NCBI GenBank assembly: GCA_035644395.1
Contig: DASQOR010000090.1
Span: 153,515 to 217,514 of the forward strand
Source: JBGPLJ01 sp035644395
Lineage (GTDB): Bacteria; Pseudomonadota; Gammaproteobacteria; Steroidobacterales; Steroidobacteraceae
DNA length: 64,000 nucleotides
Reading direction: 5' to 3'
Shown here: one piece after another, positions 60,391 through 64,000 of the stretch
Layout: every line of letters starts with the position of its first letter
Numbering within the stretch: the first letter of the stretch is position 1
The notes under the pieces: generated by a model
Told to the model about the DNA's origin: nothing
The model's database searches: none
Seen by the model: the letters and a program-made list of their open reading frames with translations, nothing else
Made by a program: the position numbers and the translations under genes

Positions 60391-60888
60391 ATGAACATGC
60401 GTTTCCCCACTATTGAAGGTCGTTGCAGAGCGTTTGTGACCCTGAGCCTGGTCGGCTTTGTGGCTCTGTTGGGCATCTCCTCGAACGCAAGCGCGGACGA
60501 ATACACCGGCACGCTGAAGTCTCAATGGAAGTACCTCGCCTCCACCGGTGGCCCGTTCTCGTGCTATGACGACGAGCAGGCCGCTGCTGACGCGCAAGTA
60601 GTCGGGACCGGTGGATTCTGTCGCTGGACCGGTAGCTGGCCGAATACCAGCGATCCAAGCGGTGTGTACGGGGTTTGTGCTGTTCCCGGAGTGCCGGTTG
60701 GCAATCCGGGGCACCATGAAGAACGTTACTACTCGTATATTCTGCATTCCTACAATAGCTGCCCAGCAGATGAGATTGGCATCAATCTCACCCGGCAATT
60801 CTGGTTCTACTGCGAAGATAGCGCGTTTAGTTCAGTTCAGGGCCTATCTCGGCTCCCGAAGCGATCATATCGGGAGTCATATTGTTGA
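60391..60888 (+). CDS. Short exported protein, possibly truncated
   Basis: A 165-residue product with a signal peptide (FVTLSLVGFVALLGISSNASADEYTG). The mature part is Cys- and aromatic-rich: QWKYLASTGGPFSCYDDEQAAADA, GGFCRWTGSWPNT, YGVCAVPG, YNSCPADEIGINLTRQFWFYCED. This resembles the N-terminal lead of large RHS/YD-repeat secreted proteins, but no such repeats follow. The last 18 residues include SRLPKR, also found in the recombinase just downstream, and the gene then ends. It may be cut short by the recombinase element; a small intact secreted protein cannot be excluded. Confidence 0.6.
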   Translation: MNMRFPTIEGRCRAFVTLSLVGFVALLGISSNASADEYTGTLKSQWKYLASTGGPFSCYDDEQAAADAQVVGTGGFCRWTGSWPNTSDPSGVYGVCAVPGVPVGNPGHHEERYYSYILHSYNSCPADEIGINLTRQFWFYCEDSAFSSVQGLSRLPKRSYRESYC

Positions 60889-60902
60889 GTTCTGTAACGT
60901 TG

Positions 60903-60933
60903 AGGCGGGAGCGCGCGAGCGCCCCGCCTTTTT
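60903..60933 (+). terminator. Intrinsic terminator before the recombinase genes
   Basis: Stem AGGCGGG-A-GCGC, loop GCGA, GCGC-CCCGCCT (one bulged A), followed by TTTTT at 60929-60933. It would end the transcript of the short exported protein gene and lies 18 bp before the first recombinase start. Confidence 0.8.
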
Positions 60934-60950
60934 CGTTGGGAGGATCAGCG

Positions 60951-61889
60951 ATGAGGAGATGGGACCGGTTGGTGGACTCCTATAGGGAGGAGTACCGCGC
61001 TCGCGGCGTCTCGCCGCTCACGATCGCTTACGCGGTGGGCCGGCTTAATCGTTGGGGTTGCTGGTTGAAGCAGCGGCGCCCGCGGGTGGCGATCGAGCGG
61101 ATCGATGCGGATCTGATCACGCGCTACATCGCGAGCTGCTCGAGCTTTCGGGCCAAAGCGACGGTGTACGGAACGTTGAGCACGATGCGCTGCTTCGGCG
61201 ACTACCTCGTGCGCGAGGGATTATGGACGGTCAACCCGCTGCGCTGGATGAAGGGACCGAAGGTCACACCCTATAGTCGACTCCCGAAGCGCATCGATCG
61301 CACGCACATGGAAGCACTGTGGCGTGAGGCGGCGAACCGTCGCGGTGATTTCAGCGCGCATCTGTGGGTGGCGGTGCTGGCGATGCTCTACGGCACGGGA
61401 CTGCGGCGGGGTGAGCTCGAGCGACTCGATGTGGATCACTTCGATCGCAACGAAGGAACGCTTCGGATCGATGGCCGCAAGACCGGACGCGAGCGTTGCG
61501 TGCCGCTGCCGGAGATGGTCCTGCATTGTCTCGACGCGTATCTGCCGCTGCGACACAACCTGCTCGAGCAGGCCCGTGCTCTTGGTGAACGTGCGCTGCT
61601 CATCACACGCCGTGGCGAGCGATTGAGCGGCGAGTCGATCAGCACTTCGATTCATCGGATCGCACGTCGGGCCGGTGTATCGATCCACAGCCTGCATCAG
61701 TTTCGCCACACCTGCGCGTCGGATCTCCTCGAGGCCGGCGTACACGTCGCCCAGGTGCAACGCATCCTCGGCCACTCGGGCATCGCAACCACGGTGCGCT
61801 ACGTGCACATCGCCGATCCGCAGCGCCGCCAGGCGATGAGCGTGCATCCGTTGAACGACTGGCTCGTGCTTGAGCGGGAGGCCGCATGA
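60951..61889 (+). CDS. Tyrosine recombinase, first of a recombinase trio (RitA-type)
   Basis: A 312-residue integrase-family enzyme. The SAM-like N-terminal domain (about 1-100) binds the core site. Catalytic residues are R152 in YGTGLRRGEL, K177 in IDGRKTGRER, H249-x-x-R252 in SLHQFRHTCASDLL, H275 in ILGHSG and the nucleophile Y284 in TTVRYVHI. All six are intact. The ATG at 60951 has GGGAGG upstream; a longer frame runs back through the terminator. It overlaps the second recombinase gene by four bases. Three tandem overlapping recombinases define RIT elements. Confidence 0.9.
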   Translation: MRRWDRLVDSYREEYRARGVSPLTIAYAVGRLNRWGCWLKQRRPRVAIERIDADLITRYIASCSSFRAKATVYGTLSTMRCFGDYLVREGLWTVNPLRWMKGPKVTPYSRLPKRIDRTHMEALWREAANRRGDFSAHLWVAVLAMLYGTGLRRGELERLDVDHFDRNEGTLRIDGRKTGRERCVPLPEMVLHCLDAYLPLRHNLLEQARALGERALLITRRGERLSGESISTSIHRIARRAGVSIHSLHQFRHTCASDLLEAGVHVAQVQRILGHSGIATTVRYVHIADPQRRQAMSVHPLNDWLVLEREAA

Positions 61890-62794
61890 GCGCTCCGATC
61901 ACGACGCCGATGGATCCGCTGATCGAGGGGTATTTCACCTACCTCGACAAGGTCGGACGCAAGACCCGGCGCACGATTGTGGACGTGCGGTGCACCCTAC
62001 GCCGGGTGATCGGCGGACTCGAGCCGCGGCGGCCGGGCGTCGATCTGTGGCGCCTGAGCCTCGAGGACTTTTTACGCTGGCTGGAAGAGGAGCGTCAGCT
62101 CGGCCGCACCGATTCGTGCCTCGCGAAGTACTTGAGTCACGTCCGGGGCCTGCTCGATTACGCCTGGCGCAGCGGTCGCGCCGAACGCAACGTGCTCGAC
62201 GGGTTCAGCTTGCAGCACACCATTCGCCGTACGGTGCCGAAGTTCCTTAACCTCGAGGAGGCCGAGCATCTGGTGCGCGCCACCGCCACGCCCGGTCTGA
62301 GCGCGCGGCGGGATCGTCTCGTCATCTTGCTGCTCTACGGTTGCGGTCTTCGCACGAGCGAGCTCTGCGCGCTGAACGCCGCCGACATCAACCGCGAACG
62401 CCACGAGCTCGTGGTGCAGAAGGGCAAGGGCGATCGGCCGCGCTCGATCCCGATCCCCGAGGCACTCTACACCGAGCTCCTCGCGTATCTCCTTGAGCAC
62501 GGCAAGCGCGGCGCGCTCTTTCGGACGCGCTTCCTCGCGCGGCGCATCGCCGCGAAGGACGTGTGCGAGATCGTCACGGCGGTCGCGAGCCGCGCGGGCC
62601 TTCGGCCCGGCGTCACGGCGCGTACGCTCCGCCACAGCTTCGCGACTCATCTCATGGATCGCGGCGTTGACCTGGCGATCATCGCTTCACTCATGGGGCA
62701 TCGCAGCCCGCACGAGACCGGCGTCTATCTGCACGTCTTGCCTCAGCGACCCGAGGCGGCCGTGCGTACCTTACCCTTTGGAGATCACACGTGA
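61886..62794 (+). CDS. Tyrosine recombinase, second of the trio (RitB-type)
   Basis: A 302-residue integrase-family protein of XerC/D type. Visible active-site residues are R156 in YGCGLRTSEL, K181 in VQKGKGDRPRSIPIP, R249 in the ARTLRHSFATHL box, H272 in LMGHRSP and the nucleophile Y281 in ETGVYLHV. The first His of the usual HxxR pair is Arg246, so box II is altered; the other five residues remain. Enzymes with substitutions at this His can keep activity, but the change may mark a specialised role within the trio. It overlaps both neighbours by four bases. Confidence 0.9.
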   Translation: MSAPITTPMDPLIEGYFTYLDKVGRKTRRTIVDVRCTLRRVIGGLEPRRPGVDLWRLSLEDFLRWLEEERQLGRTDSCLAKYLSHVRGLLDYAWRSGRAERNVLDGFSLQHTIRRTVPKFLNLEEAEHLVRATATPGLSARRDRLVILLLYGCGLRTSELCALNAADINRERHELVVQKGKGDRPRSIPIPEALYTELLAYLLEHGKRGALFRTRFLARRIAAKDVCEIVTAVASRAGLRPGVTARTLRHSFATHLMDRGVDLAIIASLMGHRSPHETGVYLHVLPQRPEAAVRTLPFGDHT

Positions 62795-63765
62795 AGTGGT
62801 CCTGCTGGATCTCGCTCTACATCCGCACGCATTGCGTGGCGCGGGGCCTGCGGCCCCTCACGCTCGCCGCCTACGAGGCGGCGCTCAAGCAGTTCAGCGA
62901 GTGGATCCGCGTCGCGCGCGCGGATCGGCCGCCCGACCTCGTCACGGCGCGCGACGTGCTCGAGTACCTGCAGCATCTGCGCGAGGCGCGTGACAACGGA
63001 GACTCTGCCATCAACCGCACGGTCACGATCCTGCGCAACTTCTACCGCGCGATCGTCGCCATGGGACATCTTGAGCCGAACACTAACCCGCTCGCAGGAT
63101 TCCCGTCCGTGAAGGCCGTGGCGCGCAAGCTCCCCGTCTCGCTTGCCCCGGAGCAGGTGAGCCGGCTCCTGATCGAACCGAAGTCGGACACCGTCATTGG
63201 TCTTCGCGACCGCGCGGTACTCGCGATTCTTTATGGCACGGGCATCCGCGTGAGTGAGTGCGCAACACTCCTGAGCGGCCAGGTCGATCTCACGTGCCTC
63301 ACAATCACCGTGCGCGGCAAGGGCGGACACGAGCGCTCGATCCCATTGAACCCTGAGCTCGCAGAGGTCCTGAGAAGCTACGCGCACGCGCGCGGCGCGG
63401 CACTTCCGACGGCATCGTTCTTTCGCTCGCGCTTCGGGGGTGCGCTCACGCGCGGCGCGGTCTACGAACGCGTGCGAACCTGGGGCCAACGAAGTCGCGT
63501 CGGCATCCCACTCTCCCCACATCGCCTGCGACACACCTTCGCGACACATCTCGTGCGCGCCGGGGTCGGACTCGTCACGATTCGTGACCTCTTGGGTCAT
63601 CGCCAGATCACGAGCACGCAGATCTATTTGCATGTCACTGCCGAAGATCTGCGCCACGCCGCCGCTCGCCATCCGATCGGCGCACTGCTCGCAACCGTCG
63701 AGCATCTCCTGCCCGCGGGGCGATTGCCGTTTCAGCGGCCGCGACTTGTCAGCGGCAGCGGATAG
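62791..63765 (+). CDS. Tyrosine recombinase, third of the trio (RitC-type)
   Basis: A 324-residue integrase-family enzyme. Active-site residues are R153 in YGTGIRVSEC, K177 in VRGKGGHERSIPLN, H244-x-x-R247 in SPHRLRHTFATHL, H270 in LLGHRQITS and Y279 in STQIYLHV. These boxes are close to XerD in wording. The start is a GTG that overlaps the stop of the second gene (GTGA). The extra C-terminal 45 residues (AEDLRHAAARHPIGALLATVEHLLPAGRLPFQRP) are beyond the catalytic domain and may mediate contacts among the trio. Confidence 0.9.
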   Translation: MKWSCWISLYIRTHCVARGLRPLTLAAYEAALKQFSEWIRVARADRPPDLVTARDVLEYLQHLREARDNGDSAINRTVTILRNFYRAIVAMGHLEPNTNPLAGFPSVKAVARKLPVSLAPEQVSRLLIEPKSDTVIGLRDRAVLAILYGTGIRVSECATLLSGQVDLTCLTITVRGKGGHERSIPLNPELAEVLRSYAHARGAALPTASFFRSRFGGALTRGAVYERVRTWGQRSRVGIPLSPHRLRHTFATHLVRAGVGLVTIRDLLGHRQITSTQIYLHVTAEDLRHAAARHPIGALLATVEHLLPAGRLPFQRPRLVSGSG

Positions 63766-64000
63766 TTCGAATGACCGTCTCGTTGCAAGCCACGCGCCGG
63801 TCGCAATGCGATCGGTCGACGACTCGCTTCGCCTTGAAGCTGCGCGAGCGGACAAAAGTCTGGGAACTAGGCACTCGCATGGGCCCGGCGTAGCATCGGA
63901 GCCGATGCCAGCGCTCGCTCGAATCAAAACTGGAGACTTGCAAACTCATGCAGCGAACGACGACTGCATCAATGGCGGGCCCGGGACTCGAACTAAATAT
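63766..64000. other. Non-coding right edge after the recombinase trio
   Basis: No gene is seen. A small palindrome, GCATCGG-AG-CCGATGC, lies at 63893-63908. At 63973-63994 the minus strand reads AGTTCGAGTCCCGGGCCCGCCA, which resembles the T-loop and 3' end of a tRNA but lacks a matching T-stem partner. The right end of the RIT element should be in or after this stretch. Confidence 0.45.

Larger units (their letters stand above)
60951..63765 (+). mobile_element. Recombinase-in-trio (RIT) element, recombinase core
   Basis: Three different tyrosine recombinases are encoded on one strand, joined by ATGA and GTGA overlaps (61886-61889, 62791-62794). That is the defining layout of RIT elements. 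I could not recognise the terminal inverted repeats, so only the coding core is marked; the true ends lie outside it, probably in 60830-60950 and after 63765. Confidence 0.75.

Noticed and set aside
63925..64000. A complete tRNA gene on the minus strand
   Set aside because: Only the T-loop and 3' end resemble a tRNA. The bases needed for the T-stem do not pair, and the window ends before any anticodon arm.

Overview
The window is about 64 kb of high-GC chromosomal DNA from a gammaproteobacterium. Three gene neighbourhoods point there: mrcA divergent from pilMNOPQ-aroK-aroB, the recG-ridA-spoT-rpoZ-gmk-yicC run, and a bioB-F-H-C-D operon. Overall I would place it near the Xanthomonadales/Steroidobacterales. 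That placement is inference from gene order and protein style, not a phylogeny.

Left part, 1-19.3 kb, is almost all on the minus strand. It holds a cytochrome c oxidase cluster (ctaC, ctaD, a 40-residue assembly protein too short for ordinary ORF calling, ctaG, ctaE, a SURF1 protein, a thioredoxin-like membrane protein and the start of ctaA). It is followed by a complete biotin operon with a BirA-type operator on its promoter, then comF, ubiA, recG, a RidA protein, spoT, rpoZ, gmk and yicC. Two palindromic GGGGACA-type intergenic repeats sit inside the oxidase cluster.

From 19.3 kb the genes turn mostly to the plus strand: a PP2C phosphatase, rph, rdgB, hemW, rpmE, an M48 peptidase and gltA. 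Between hemW and rpmE lie two perfect, inverted DnaA boxes, a third close match and an AT-rich palindrome, near the point where gene polarity flips. At 29.4 kb a c-di-GMP-I (GEMM) riboswitch with its own promoter precedes pilMNOPQ, which ends in a terminator whose U-tract touches the aroK start codon. aroB, a dNTPase and pyrF follow.

A lower-GC insert at about 38.7-42.8 kb carries three divergent DUF6502-like proteins, two with a helix-turn-helix and one without, and a secreted protein ending in 17 copies of an 8-residue GIGGTS repeat. Inverted repeats overlap the likely promoters. The next part is fadD, the divergent tesA/ybbA pair with overlapping start codons, a large FtsX-type permease, a metallophosphoesterase, a DUF4139 protein, two tandem M20 peptidases and a secreted gluzincin-like protein.

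The right end is accessory DNA. It has a 1003-residue protein joining a lipase-type serine hydrolase, an M17-N-like middle domain and a CHAT caspase-like protease. Next to it is a short secreted protein that may be truncated, and then three overlapping tyrosine recombinase genes that match a recombinase-in-trio (RIT) element. The CHAT-hydrolase and the DUF6502/GIGGTS cluster are the best candidates for undescribed biology.
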